A stretch of 64,000 bases of DNA, from the NCBI GenBank assembly GCA_016842005.1, contig JAENYD010000012.1:1-64000 (forward strand). Direction: 5' to 3'. Each line of letters starts with the position of its first letter. The first letter of the stretch is position 1. The notes beneath the pieces are model-generated. The model saw only the letters and a program-made list of their open reading frames with translations. It was not told the DNA's origin and made no database searches. The stretch comes from Clostridium thermobutyricum. Lineage in GTDB: Bacteria > Bacillota > Clostridia > Ch29. Position numbers and translations under genes: made by a program. This document shows positions 17,281 to 26,703 of this stretch, one piece after another.

Positions 17281-19830
17281 ATGAAAAGATTTGCAGCACT
17301 GCTTCTGGCACTCACATTGATTTTCGGCACCATGAGTTTTGCAATGGCTGCACCTTCGGATGTCGCCGGTACTGATTATGAAAAGGCGGTATCAAGACTT
17401 GGCGGACTGAATATACTGGTCGGCTATCCGGATGGCACATTCAAGCCGGACAACTCCATTACAAGGGCAGAATTTGCAACAATAGCGGTAAGGCTCCTCG
17501 GCCTGGAAAATGCAGCCCAATACGCAAAGGGAGCAACTGATTTCAGCGACCTGTCCGCGGAACACTGGGCAAGCGGTTATGTAAACATTGCAGTGAACAA
17601 AGGTGTCATTGTCGGATACCCCGACGGAACTTTCAAACCTGAGAATAACGTAACCTACGCCGAGGCGGTCACCATGCTGGTAAGGGTGCTGGGATACGGC
17701 CCTGCTGCCGATGACGAAGGAACATGGCCGGCAAACTATATAGCCAAAGGTGCCGAGCTTGGCGTAACAGAAGATGTGACTTTCACCGCCGGTACACCGG
17801 CCATAAGGGGAAATATAGCTATTATGGCCGACAACTCCCTTGAGATACCTATGATGGTCAGGGTAGGCTATGGTGACGAAGCGACTTACGAAGTTAAGGA
17901 CGACCAAACTCTCCTCAGTGAAAAAATCAAATCAGATACTGTAACTGTCAAGCTTGTCAAAACTCATCTGGTTGATGCAGACGCTCTGGAAGCTGATGAG
18001 CTGGCAGTACTGGAAGCTGACAGTGATGGAGACTACACCGTAGATGCAGATTATGAAATCGCAGACGGAATTGATGCAGACTTCGAGGCATTCCTTGGCG
18101 AGGAAGTAACCTTGTGGCTTAATGACGACGATGAAGTATTCTTCGTAGAAAGAGAAACAGATGCCAAGGACCTGGTTGAAGGTGTTATTGACGCCATCGA
18201 CGCCGGCGAAATCACTGTAGTTGATGCGGACGGAGACGATACAGACTATGACCTTGCAGACACAGTTACCGCCTATATCAACCTGCAGGACGGTTATGAC
18301 GATAGTGACCTGGAAGCTGGTATGTATGTCAAGGCAATACTCAATGCCGATGACGAGGTAGAAACCGTAGTGGCTGTTGACTGGTCGGTAGGTGTTGTTG
18401 ACAGCGTTGACACAGATGATGAAGAAATCGAATTCAAATATGTAAATGCCAGCGGCTTTGAAGACAATGACGGCGACCTGGCACTGGAAGATATGGAGTA
18501 CACTCTGGACCTTGACGGACTTGAAGAAGACACAGTAGTATACTGGTACAGCGTTCTGACTGACACCGATGACGATGTATACAAATTCTTCTTCGAAACC
18601 TTCGACAAGTCGGAAGTAGGGGAACTGGAAGAATATAAAGATGAAGACTATATAGTAGTAGACGATGAAGAATACGACCTGGCATACGGACTGGTAGGCG
18701 ACTATGATTTCGAAGATATAACCGACCTGCTTGGTGATGACGTTAAGGTATTCTTCGGTAAAGACGACAAGGTGGTTATGATAGACCTTGACCAGGCGGC
18801 AGACGAAGAAAAAGACTACGCGCTGGTAACAGACGTAACTCTGGACACAGACAAATACGGTAATGAGACGCCATACATCAAGCTTCTTACAGCATCCGGT
18901 GAAATCATAGAGTATGAAGTATCGGATGAAGCTGTAATCACCGATGGGACAAACACCGTAGACAGGGATGACGATGATACGGTAGCCTATGCCAGCAATA
19001 CGCTGACTTTCGGCGGTCTGATAGACATCGTTGAGAATGTGAAAGAGTTTGGCGCAGGCGCTGACAACAGCGATGAAAACACACTGGTTAAATTTGCGCT
19101 GGACAAGGACGGTAAAATAGACGAACTGGAAGTTATGGGCGCAGTTGTTACCGCAGAAGCTGACAAGGATAACGACAGAATGGGTACCAGCCTGTTCGTC
19201 GAAGCAGACACACTGATATTCGATGCATACAATGAAGAAGTTATAGCATTCAACGAGCTGGAAGACGGATACGACTATGAAATCAAATATGTAGACGACA
19301 CAGCCGATATCGAAGTAATGGTTGTATACAGCGACAACTTTGTTGAGGAAAGCGATTATGCCGTATACATCAGTAAGAGCAACATCGCCGACGGTGAATA
19401 CAAGGTTAAAGTCATGACCGACGGGGAAGTACAATACTTCAATACGGACATGGGCAGTGATGTATCGGTATTCGACGGCGCTTACAAAGGACAGGTATTC
19501 AATGTAGACTTCTCGGACGGCAAGATAAGCGATGCAGTACTGGTAACTGCCGATGCCGACCATATCAACGGCATGGTGGACAGCGTAAGCACCAGCAAGA
19601 ACAGAATCGAGATAGACGGAACCTACTACCTGTTCGCCGAGGATGTTCAAGTATACACATATGAACTGAAATCCGACGGAACAGTTGATACAGTGGAAGC
19701 TGGCAATGTAAGAGACCTGGATGACGGTCAGGAAGTAAACGTAATACTTGATGATGACGGATATGCAGCACAAATCTTCATAATAGACGATGACAACGAC
19801 GTAGACGTAGTTCCCGACATTAAATTCTAG
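17281..19830 (+). CDS. SLH-domain S-layer protein, acidic paralog 1
   Basis: This is an exported cell-wall-anchored protein. A signal peptide (MKRFAALLLALTLIFG...AMAA) is followed by three SLH units (about residues 30-185) with GYPDGTFKPDN and RAEF motifs that normally bind pyruvylated secondary wall polymer. Some 660 residues rich in Asp and Glu follow. Very high acidity and heavy repetition of DD/DE pairs suggest calcium-dependent S-layer assembly. The ATG at 17281 has AAAGGGG upstream. An in-frame TTG at 17200 has an even better AAAGGAGG site and would add a basic 27-residue extension. Two paralogs follow at 19900 and 22799. S-layer identity is inferred. Confidence 0.9.
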   Translation: MKRFAALLLALTLIFGTMSFAMAAPSDVAGTDYEKAVSRLGGLNILVGYPDGTFKPDNSITRAEFATIAVRLLGLENAAQYAKGATDFSDLSAEHWASGYVNIAVNKGVIVGYPDGTFKPENNVTYAEAVTMLVRVLGYGPAADDEGTWPANYIAKGAELGVTEDVTFTAGTPAIRGNIAIMADNSLEIPMMVRVGYGDEATYEVKDDQTLLSEKIKSDTVTVKLVKTHLVDADALEADELAVLEADSDGDYTVDADYEIADGIDADFEAFLGEEVTLWLNDDDEVFFVERETDAKDLVEGVIDAIDAGEITVVDADGDDTDYDLADTVTAYINLQDGYDDSDLEAGMYVKAILNADDEVETVVAVDWSVGVVDSVDTDDEEIEFKYVNASGFEDNDGDLALEDMEYTLDLDGLEEDTVVYWYSVLTDTDDDVYKFFFETFDKSEVGELEEYKDEDYIVVDDEEYDLAYGLVGDYDFEDITDLLGDDVKVFFGKDDKVVMIDLDQAADEEKDYALVTDVTLDTDKYGNETPYIKLLTASGEIIEYEVSDEAVITDGTNTVDRDDDDTVAYASNTLTFGGLIDIVENVKEFGAGADNSDENTLVKFALDKDGKIDELEVMGAVVTAEADKDNDRMGTSLFVEADTLIFDAYNEEVIAFNELEDGYDYEIKYVDDTADIEVMVVYSDNFVEESDYAVYISKSNIADGEYKVKVMTDGEVQYFNTDMGSDVSVFDGAYKGQVFNVDFSDGKISDAVLVTADADHINGMVDSVSTSKNRIEIDGTYYLFAEDVQVYTYELKSDGTVDTVEAGNVRDLDDGQEVNVILDDDGYAAQIFIIDDDNDVDVVPDIKF

Positions 19831-19847
19831 TTCATTCGGGTCAAAAG

Positions 19848-19885
19848 AAACCGGTGGGGCTGTTCCCCACCGGTTTTGTTTTTGC
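19848..19885. terminator. Bidirectional terminator between convergent SLH genes
   Basis: A perfect 12-bp stem (AAACCGGTGGGG at 19848-19859 and its complement at 19865-19876) with a 5-nt loop is followed by TGTTTTT. It lies 17 nt after the stop of the plus-strand gene and just after the stop of the minus-strand gene, so it can serve the plus strand and probably both. Confidence 0.9.
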
Positions 19886-19899
19886 TGCCTGATATTACC

Positions 19900-22545
19900 T
19901 TACGGCAATTCGAAAAGAATATCGTCTATTACATCCGGTTCTTCGTATACGTCGTCATCGATTATATAGACGTATTCTATATACCCGTCCTCATCCAGTA
20001 TCACATTCACCCGCTGGTCTTCATCTATATCCCTGACTTTTGCAAATTCCACACTGTCAACCGTACCGTCATCTTCATCCAGTTCATACTCATAGACCCG
20101 GACATCATCGGCAAACAGGAAGTAACCGTAGTGGTGCAGTTTGATCCTGTTTCTGGAAGTATTTATATCATCCACCCTGTCGGTCATATAATCACGGTGG
20201 GGAGTGAGGGCTGAAACCGGTTCTGCCTCGGTAATCATACCGTCCACCAGGTCAATGCTGAATACTTCTCCCTTTTCGGCATCATCAAATACCCCGGCGT
20301 CGTTGCCCATATCGGTATTGATATACATTTCCTCCCCGTCTATTATAGCCCTGACCCTGTACTCATCGTCCGCAATATAGCTCTTACTGAGGTATATTGC
20401 ATATTCGGTATCTTCCACGAAATTATCACCGTATACTACCAGCACCTCAAGGTCGGCATCGTCATCCACATACTTGATATCATACTCGATGCCGTCTTCC
20501 AGCATCCTGAACTCTATAACCTCTTCGTTATATGCATCAAAGACAAGGGTGTCAGATTCCACAAACAGCCAGGAACCTATCCTGTCATTGTCTTTGTCAA
20601 CTCTGGTATTGTCGTCATCAGCATAGAGCGCTTCGCCCACTACCTCCAGTTCGTCAATACAGCCGGACCGGTCTAATTCGTACCGGACCAGTGTGTTTTT
20701 GCCGGGGTTTGATTTGCCTTCATCAAATTCTTTGACGTTCTCTACTATGGTTATCCGGTCTTTGCCGCTGGAGCCGAAGGTCAGCTGATTCTCCACACCG
20801 GCATATACATAATCGTCCACATCCCGGTCAACCATCTCATTTACATCATTGTACCTGCCGTCTCCGTCCAGGTCCACTCTGATCACTGCCTCGTCGGAGA
20901 TCTCATATTCTATTATGTCTCCTGAGGATGTCAGCAGCTTGATATACGGAGTCTTTTCTCTGTATTTGTCCTCATAGAGGGAGACGTCTGTCACCAGGGC
21001 ATAGTCCCTGTCTTTCTCCCTTTCTTCATCCAGTTGAATCATAACCACCCTGCCGTCCTTACCGATGAATATCTCCACGTCGTCCCCCAGGAGGTCTGCA
21101 ATGTCATCATCCACATAGTCCCCGGCCATATGATAGGCCAGGTCGTATTCCCTCCCGTCAACAACCACATAATCGTCTTCCTTGTATTCTTCGAACTCGC
21201 CTATTTTTGTGCCGTCGTCATACACCTCGAAGAAGAATCTGTACTCTTCATCCTTTTCATCCACCAGGACGCTGTACCAGTACACAATCATATCCTCTTC
21301 CAGGTCATCCAGGTCCAGGTCATAATGCATGTCTTCCAGGTCCAGGTCCCCGTCATTGTCTTCATAGTGACTGTCACTGTTGCAGTACTTCCATTCTATC
21401 TCCTCGTCATCTTCATCCGCTTCATCCACTATACCCACCGACCAGCGGGTTGCCACTACCGTCTCAATATCGCCATCTTCAATTATACCTTTGATATACA
21501 TGCCCGCTTCAAGGTCATCTTCATCATAGTCTTCATCCCGGAAATTGATATAGACCTTTACGCCGGGAGCCAGGTCATACTCGTCGTCATCACCGTCGGC
21601 GTCTATTACGGTTATCTCATCGTCATTGATTTCGTCTATGACTCCCACTACAATATCATCCTCTTCCGTCTCCCTCTCCAGCATGAAGACCTCGTCATCA
21701 TCGTTCAGCCACAGGGTAACTTCCTCTCCGAGATATGCTTCAAAGTCCACACCGGCATTTTTCGCTATATCATATACCTTCTCATCATCGTACTCTTTAT
21801 CATCCTCATCCCACAAAAGTACCGCAATCTCATCTTCGTCCAGACCCTGGTCAACGAGGTAAGTGGCAATAAGTTTTGCCTTTACCACGTCCGACTTTAT
21901 CTTGCTGCTCAACAGGGTCCTGTCATCCTTCACCTCATAGGTGGCTTCGTCTCCATACCCCACCCTTTCCATGAGAGGTATCTCAAGGGAGTTGTCGGCC
22001 ATCAGGGCTATATCACCCCTCCTGGCAGGCGCATATCCGTAGAAGTTCACATCATCGGTTACTCCCAGTTCGGCAGCTTTAGCCAGGTAGTTTGCAGGCC
22101 ATGCTCCTTCGTCATCTGCTGCGGGGCCGTATCCCAGCACCCTTACCAGTATTGTTACCGCTTCTGCGTATGAAACGTCATTGCCGGGCCGGAAGGAGCC
22201 GTCGGGGTATCCTTTAATGGCGCCCCTGTTAACGGCTATGTTTACATAGCCGCTTGCCCAGTGCTCCGCCGGTACATCACTGAAGCCGGTCGGCCCGTGT
22301 CCATACTCTGCGGCATTTCCCAGGCCAAGAAGCTTCACAGCCACAACGGCAAACTCCGCCCTTGTGATTGTCTTTCCCGGTTGGAAGGTCCCATCAGGAT
22401 AACCGTTTATCACGTTCAGCCCCACCAGCCTGGATACGGCTTCTTCATACCTTGTGCCCTCCACATCCGAAGGTGCAGCCATGGCAATGTTCACGGTACC
22501 CAATACCAGTACCAGGGCGAGGACAAATGCCAGAATCCGTTTCAT
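19900..22545 (-). CDS. SLH-domain S-layer protein, acidic paralog 2
   Basis: The 881-residue protein has the same plan as its two neighbours: a signal peptide (MKRILAFVLALVLVLG), SLH units with GYPDGTFQPG, DVPAEHWASGYVNIAV and GYPDGSFRPGN, then a long Asp/Glu-rich part. The SLH region is nearly the same as in paralogs 1 and 3. The C-terminal part is clearly diverged and even richer in acidic residues. The ATG follows AAAGGAG at 9 nt. It runs convergently with paralog 1. A role as an alternative or minor S-layer subunit is inferred. Confidence 0.9.
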   Translation of the reverse strand: MKRILAFVLALVLVLGTVNIAMAAPSDVEGTRYEEAVSRLVGLNVINGYPDGTFQPGKTITRAEFAVVAVKLLGLGNAAEYGHGPTGFSDVPAEHWASGYVNIAVNRGAIKGYPDGSFRPGNDVSYAEAVTILVRVLGYGPAADDEGAWPANYLAKAAELGVTDDVNFYGYAPARRGDIALMADNSLEIPLMERVGYGDEATYEVKDDRTLLSSKIKSDVVKAKLIATYLVDQGLDEDEIAVLLWDEDDKEYDDEKVYDIAKNAGVDFEAYLGEEVTLWLNDDDEVFMLERETEEDDIVVGVIDEINDDEITVIDADGDDDEYDLAPGVKVYINFRDEDYDEDDLEAGMYIKGIIEDGDIETVVATRWSVGIVDEADEDDEEIEWKYCNSDSHYEDNDGDLDLEDMHYDLDLDDLEEDMIVYWYSVLVDEKDEEYRFFFEVYDDGTKIGEFEEYKEDDYVVVDGREYDLAYHMAGDYVDDDIADLLGDDVEIFIGKDGRVVMIQLDEEREKDRDYALVTDVSLYEDKYREKTPYIKLLTSSGDIIEYEISDEAVIRVDLDGDGRYNDVNEMVDRDVDDYVYAGVENQLTFGSSGKDRITIVENVKEFDEGKSNPGKNTLVRYELDRSGCIDELEVVGEALYADDDNTRVDKDNDRIGSWLFVESDTLVFDAYNEEVIEFRMLEDGIEYDIKYVDDDADLEVLVVYGDNFVEDTEYAIYLSKSYIADDEYRVRAIIDGEEMYINTDMGNDAGVFDDAEKGEVFSIDLVDGMITEAEPVSALTPHRDYMTDRVDDINTSRNRIKLHHYGYFLFADDVRVYEYELDEDDGTVDSVEFAKVRDIDEDQRVNVILDEDGYIEYVYIIDDDVYEEPDVIDDILFELP

Positions 22546-22592
22546 TCAATAAATCTCCTTTCTATATCAATTTACTTTTTTCTCCATTTCTA

Positions 22593-22622
22593 TTTATATT
22601 AAACACAGGGGAGATTATTGAA
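22593..22622 (-). promoter_or_regulatory. Probable promoter of SLH paralog 2
   Basis: On the minus strand TTCAAT (22617-22622) and TATAAA (22593-22598) are 18 bp apart. The match to consensus is moderate, which fits activation by the phased boxes just upstream. Confidence 0.5.
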
Positions 22623-22631
22623 TGATGGTGC

Positions 22632-22663
22632 TGTACTGTAACATGATTGTAATATATTTGTAT
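22632..22663 (-). promoter_or_regulatory. Helically phased TTACA-type boxes upstream of SLH paralog 2
   Basis: Read on the plus strand, TGTAA, TGTAA and TGTAT begin at 22637, 22648 and 22659, exactly 11 bp apart, with an extra TGTAC at 22632. On the gene's strand the last full box starts about 20 bp before the -35, the same distance as for paralog 3. Confidence 0.55.
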
Positions 22664-22734
22664 AAAACCCGCATTCTCATACATCCGGGTTATGGATAAT
22701 ATATAATTTTTTGAGGAAAAATATTACATTATAA

Positions 22735-22773
22735 AGAGAAGTGGCGTAAGCTTTAACTTACGCCATTTCTCTT
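22735..22773 (-). terminator. Terminator of SLH paralog 3
   Basis: The arms GGCGTAAG (22743-22750) and CTTACGCC (22757-22764) form a stem that extends outward through AGAAGT/ATTTCT, giving a long hairpin just after the stop codon of the upstream minus-strand gene. Confidence 0.75.
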
Positions 22774-22798
22774 ATCTCATGTTATTTTGATGTACCGA

Positions 22799-25501
22799 TT
22801 ACTGGAATTTAACGTCGTCTATTACATCATTGTCATCATCATCATCGATAATGAAGATGTATTCAACATATCCGTCGTCATCAAGTATTACGTTTACAAG
22901 CTGGCCGTCATCCAGGTCATTTGTTTCAGCTGCTTCTACTTCATCTACTGCAGATTGTGCCTCTTCATCCTTCAGTGTGTACTCGTACACCTGGATATCG
23001 TCTGCAAACAGGTAGTATCCTTCAGTTGCAAACTCAATCCTGCCTTTGCTTACTTTCACATCAGAAATTGTATCAATGAAGGATTCGTTTGCAACAACGC
23101 CTACTTCTTCAGCATCTGTGATGTCTCCGTCAGTGAAGTCGACGCTAAATACTTCACCTTTATAGGCAGCTCCAAAGGTTGATGCCAGTGTAGTGCTGCT
23201 CATGTCTGTGTTGAAGTATTGCTCTTCACCATTCATCATCACTTTGACTTTATACTGGTCATCAGCTATGTCTGACTTGGACAGGTATATTGCATATTCG
23301 GTGTCTTCAACATAGTTATTGCTGTATACTACAGCTACTTCAATATCAGCTGAATCGTCTACATATTTGATAAAGTAGTCGTCACCATCGCCAAGTTTGC
23401 TAAATGAAATGACTTCTTCATTATAGGCGTCAAAGAACAGTGAATCGTCTACAGCAAACAATTTGGAACCAAGTTGTTTGTCATCTTTATCCACTTCAAC
23501 ACCCGTCGCCGTTTCGTCAGAGGGTATATCCCCTACAATTTCAAGTTCGTCAATTTCGCCAGCGTTATTCAGGGAATATTTTACAAGTGTATTGGAACTC
23601 CTGTTATGGGTGGTAAACTCTTTTTTATTTTCAGCTACTGTAACCATGTCTATCTCGCCGGGTAGAACATTGTCTGGATCAGCAGGGCTACTTGCACCGA
23701 ATATCAGGCAATCTGATCCGTTCGCATCTGTACCTTCTGTGAATACATCTCCTACATATCCTTTTGTTGCGTAATCATCGGCATCAACATCCCTGTCAAC
23801 TACTGTAGTTCCTTCTTTAAGCACAGCATCTTCAGCAACTGCATATTCAATTATATCTCCGGATGCTGTAAGAAGCTTGATATAAGGAGTTGTATTACCG
23901 TATCTGTCTTCATCTTCAGATACATCTACTACCAGCGCATAGTCTTTTTCTTCTTCTGCAGCCTCATCAAGCTCGGCCATAACAACTTTACCGTCTTTGC
24001 CGAAATACACTTTTACGTCATCTCCGAGAAGGTCTGTAAAGTCGTCATCAGAAGTAACGTCCCCTACCAGGTCATACGCAAGGTCGTACTCTTCGTCGTC
24101 TATTACTACATAATCACCGCTCTTGTACTCTTCAAGTGTACCAACCAATGTTTCGTCATAGGCTTCAATGAAGTATTTGTAAACATCGTCATCATCATCG
24201 GTCAGAACACTGTACCAGAGAACTATCATGTCTTCTTCAAGGTCACCTAAATCAAAGTCGTATTCCATGTCTTCAAGGTCCAGGTTGTTGTTGGGCTCGT
24301 CACTATAAACATTCTTATCTTTAAGGTCTATTTCCTCATCTCCAACATCAACTTCATCCACTACACCGATTGACCATTTGGTGGCTACTACAGTTTCTAT
24401 ATCGCCATCATCGTTTAATACAGCCTTTACATACATCCCTGGTTCAAGGTCACCCTCATCATAGGCGCTGCCGTCTCCAGTCCTCAAGTTAATATATACT
24501 TTTACAGCAGTTGCAAAGTCGTAGTCTTTGTCGTCTCCATCAGCGTCTATAACTGTTACTTCAGCAGTGTCTACCTCGTCTATAACTCCTTCTACCAGGT
24601 CACTTTCGTCAGTTTCTCTTTCGATGAAGAACACTTCGTCATCATCATTCAACCAGAGAGTTACTTCTTCAGCGAGATAATCTTCGAAGTTTACATCGCA
24701 GTCATCTGCAATTTCGTAAACTTCAGCATCATTATATACCCCGTCATCATCTTGCGCTTCTAATACTGCAAGCTCATCTTCATCTACAGTTGTGCAATCA
24801 ACCAGGTGAGTTTTATCCAATACAGCTTTTACAGTCTTAGCCTTGATCTTGTCATTCAGCAGAGTTATTTGCTCATCATCTTTGGGAACTTCGTAAGTAG
24901 CCTCATCGCCGTAACCTACCCTTACCATCATGGGTACTTCAAGGGAATTGTCAGCCATAATAGCTACATTACCCCTTGTTGCAGGAGCATAACCATAGAA
25001 GTTCACATCATCTGTTACTCCCAGTTCAGCAGCTTTAGCCAGGTAGTTTGCAGGCCAGGTGCCCTCGTCATCGGCAGCAGGGCCGTATCCCAGTACCCTT
25101 ACCAGCATTGTAACTGCTTCTGAGTAGTTAACAGGATTGTTGGGTGCGAAGGTTCCGTCGGGATAACCCTTTATTATTCCCCTGTTAACAGCTATGTTTA
25201 CATAGCCGCTTGCCCAGTGGTCTGCGGGAACATCGCTGAAATCAGTTGCGCCACCGGCGTATTCAGCGGCATCTGCAAGACCGAGCAGTTTTACAACTAC
25301 TACTGCAAATTCTGCCCTTGTGATTGAGTTTTCAGGCTTGAATGTTCCGTCGGGATAACCTTTGAGTACGCCAAGCCCGCCAAGCCTTGCAACCGCACCT
25401 TCGTAATCGGTACCTTCAACGTCAACGGGAGCTGCCACTGCAAAGCTCACTGTACCGAATACGAGAGCCAGTGCAAGCACAAAAGTCAGGACTCTCTTCA
25501 T
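22799..25501 (-). CDS. SLH-domain S-layer protein, acidic paralog 3
   Basis: The 900-residue protein begins with a signal peptide (MKRVLTFVLALALVFG) and three SLH units (GYPDGTFKPENS, DVPADHWASGYVNIAV, GYPDGTFAPNN), followed by a Asp/Glu-rich wall-distal part that parallels paralogs 1 and 2. The GGAGG site and strong promoter suggest high expression. Its distal part has extra short insertions relative to paralog 1 (for instance around VFTEGTDANGSD). Likely a main structural surface protein. The three-gene set could allow exchange of surface coats. Confidence 0.9.
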   Translation of the reverse strand: MKRVLTFVLALALVFGTVSFAVAAPVDVEGTDYEGAVARLGGLGVLKGYPDGTFKPENSITRAEFAVVVVKLLGLADAAEYAGGATDFSDVPADHWASGYVNIAVNRGIIKGYPDGTFAPNNPVNYSEAVTMLVRVLGYGPAADDEGTWPANYLAKAAELGVTDDVNFYGYAPATRGNVAIMADNSLEVPMMVRVGYGDEATYEVPKDDEQITLLNDKIKAKTVKAVLDKTHLVDCTTVDEDELAVLEAQDDDGVYNDAEVYEIADDCDVNFEDYLAEEVTLWLNDDDEVFFIERETDESDLVEGVIDEVDTAEVTVIDADGDDKDYDFATAVKVYINLRTGDGSAYDEGDLEPGMYVKAVLNDDGDIETVVATKWSIGVVDEVDVGDEEIDLKDKNVYSDEPNNNLDLEDMEYDFDLGDLEEDMIVLWYSVLTDDDDDVYKYFIEAYDETLVGTLEEYKSGDYVVIDDEEYDLAYDLVGDVTSDDDFTDLLGDDVKVYFGKDGKVVMAELDEAAEEEKDYALVVDVSEDEDRYGNTTPYIKLLTASGDIIEYAVAEDAVLKEGTTVVDRDVDADDYATKGYVGDVFTEGTDANGSDCLIFGASSPADPDNVLPGEIDMVTVAENKKEFTTHNRSSNTLVKYSLNNAGEIDELEIVGDIPSDETATGVEVDKDDKQLGSKLFAVDDSLFFDAYNEEVISFSKLGDGDDYFIKYVDDSADIEVAVVYSNNYVEDTEYAIYLSKSDIADDQYKVKVMMNGEEQYFNTDMSSTTLASTFGAAYKGEVFSVDFTDGDITDAEEVGVVANESFIDTISDVKVSKGRIEFATEGYYLFADDIQVYEYTLKDEEAQSAVDEVEAAETNDLDDGQLVNVILDDDGYVEYIFIIDDDDDNDVIDDVKFQ

Positions 25502-25576
25502 ACTTTTTCTTCCTCCTTTTAATTTATTATGTATCTGCAGGGTGGTACATTATACCTCCCTTGCATTCTATAGCTA

Positions 25577-25605
25577 ATTATAGCACCGGGGTCAGCAAGG
25601 GTCAA
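25577..25605 (-). promoter_or_regulatory. Strong sigma-A promoter of SLH paralog 3
   Basis: On the minus strand TTGACC (25600-25605) and a perfect TATAAT (25577-25582) are 17 bp apart. The predicted leader is about 70 nt. Confidence 0.8.
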
Positions 25606-25620
25606 TAATTGGAAAAGCTT

Positions 25621-25656
25621 TGTAATACAATTGTAATACGGCTGTAATGTGTGTAA
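25621..25656 (-). promoter_or_regulatory. Helically phased TTACA-type boxes upstream of SLH paralog 3
   Basis: TGTAA (TTACA on the gene strand) begins at 25621, 25632, 25643 and 25652: steps of 11, 11 and 9 bp. The box nearest the promoter starts about 20 bp from the -35 hexamer. Confidence 0.6.
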
Positions 25657-25747
25657 CATTGATTAGTATACTTACCACGCCGCTAATTATTCGACACAAT
25701 GCAAGAAAATCCTTCTTTCTGTTAATACTGAAAGCCATTTGCTGTAT

Positions 25748-25810
25748 AAAAAAAACCGGGGGTATCCGGCCAATAATACTATTTATCCCTGATATCCGCT
25801 ATACCGGTTT
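25748..25810 (-). terminator. Probable terminator of the coiled-coil repeat gene
   Basis: On the minus strand AACCGG and CCGGTT arms enclose a roughly 45-nt partly paired loop and are followed by eight T residues. One arm lies inside the last codons of the gene. Confidence 0.5.
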
Positions 25811-26551
25811 TCTCCTGAGGGTTCTTATGGATACCTCGTGTTCGCCCAGGATTTCATGAATCGACTTGTTGTCTTCTATCAATGCGTTCAGCTTAGATTC
25901 AATCTGCAAATGCCTGTTGGCGTTCTTGGCTTCCATGTCGTCCAGTTTGTTTTCAAGCGCGCCCAGTTTGCTTTCAATGGTGTCGATTTTGCCTTCCACC
26001 TTCGCCTGGCCTGCTTTCAATGCAGCCTGACCGACTTTTAGCGAAGCTGTGTCTTTTTCCAGCTTTGCCTGGCCGGCTTTTAACGAAACGATGTCCTCTT
26101 CCAGCCTTGCCTGACCTTCTTTCAACGAAGCTGTGTCTTCTTCCAGCTTTGCCTGACCGGCTTTTAGCGAAACGATGTCCTCTTCCAGCCTTGCCTGACC
26201 TTCTTTCAACGAAACGATGTCCTCTTCCAGCCTTGCCTGACCTTCTTTCAACGAAGCTGTGTCTTCTTCCAGCTTTGCCTGACCGGCTTTTAACGAAACG
26301 ATGTCCTCTTCCAGCCTTGCCTGACCGGCTTTTAACGAAACGATGTCTTCTTCCATCCTGGTCTGGCCGGCTTTTAACGAAGCTATATCCCCTTCCATGG
26401 TGCTGATTTTGCCTTCAATGGTGCCGATTTTGCCTTCCATACCGCCGATTTTACCTTCAATGGTGTCGATTTTGCCTTCCATCTTCGTCTGGCCTTCTCT
26501 TAATGCCTTCAGCTCTTCTAAGACTACCTTCTGAAAATTTTCATTATTCAT
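25799..26551 (-). CDS. Long coiled-coil protein with 14-residue tandem repeats
   Basis: After an N-terminal NFQKVVLEELKALREG segment come five heptads of the type EGKIxTM, then about eight 14-residue units (two heptads) of the form DIVSLKAGQARLEE, then a less regular coiled coil ending in RKPV. No membrane segment or signal peptide is seen. The DNA repeats are 42 bp. The ATG at 26551 has AAGGAG upstream. A GTG at 26590 is less likely. It resembles in design, though not in repeat sequence, the protein at 42685. Its function is unknown. It follows a DUF4143 ATPase gene on the same strand. Confidence 0.75.
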   Translation of the reverse strand: MNNENFQKVVLEELKALREGQTKMEGKIDTIEGKIGGMEGKIGTIEGKISTMEGDIASLKAGQTRMEEDIVSLKAGQARLEEDIVSLKAGQAKLEEDTASLKEGQARLEEDIVSLKEGQARLEEDIVSLKAGQAKLEEDTASLKEGQARLEEDIVSLKAGQAKLEKDTASLKVGQAALKAGQAKVEGKIDTIESKLGALENKLDDMEAKNANRHLQIESKLNALIEDNKSIHEILGEHEVSIRTLRRKPV

Positions 26552-26703
26552 CAAACTCAGGCTCCTTCCTGTATTAAGGTATGGGAACACACCTCCTCTT
26601 TAGAGCCTAGCTCTGGGGCAAAGGGAATGTCCCCTGTTAAACATAATATACCACAAATTGTATTCTTGAAAAAGGTGTAAGGTCACAGATCACAAAAGGC
26701 AGT

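Noticed and set aside
17932-19773. 613-residue open frame antisense to SLH paralog 1
   Set aside because: It arises because GAC/GAA/GTA-rich acidic codons leave few stops on the opposite strand. It has no ribosome site and no recognisable domain.
25995-26400. The 42-bp repeats as a possible CRISPR array
   Set aside because: There are no unique spacers. The repeats are contiguous, in frame and encode a coiled coil.
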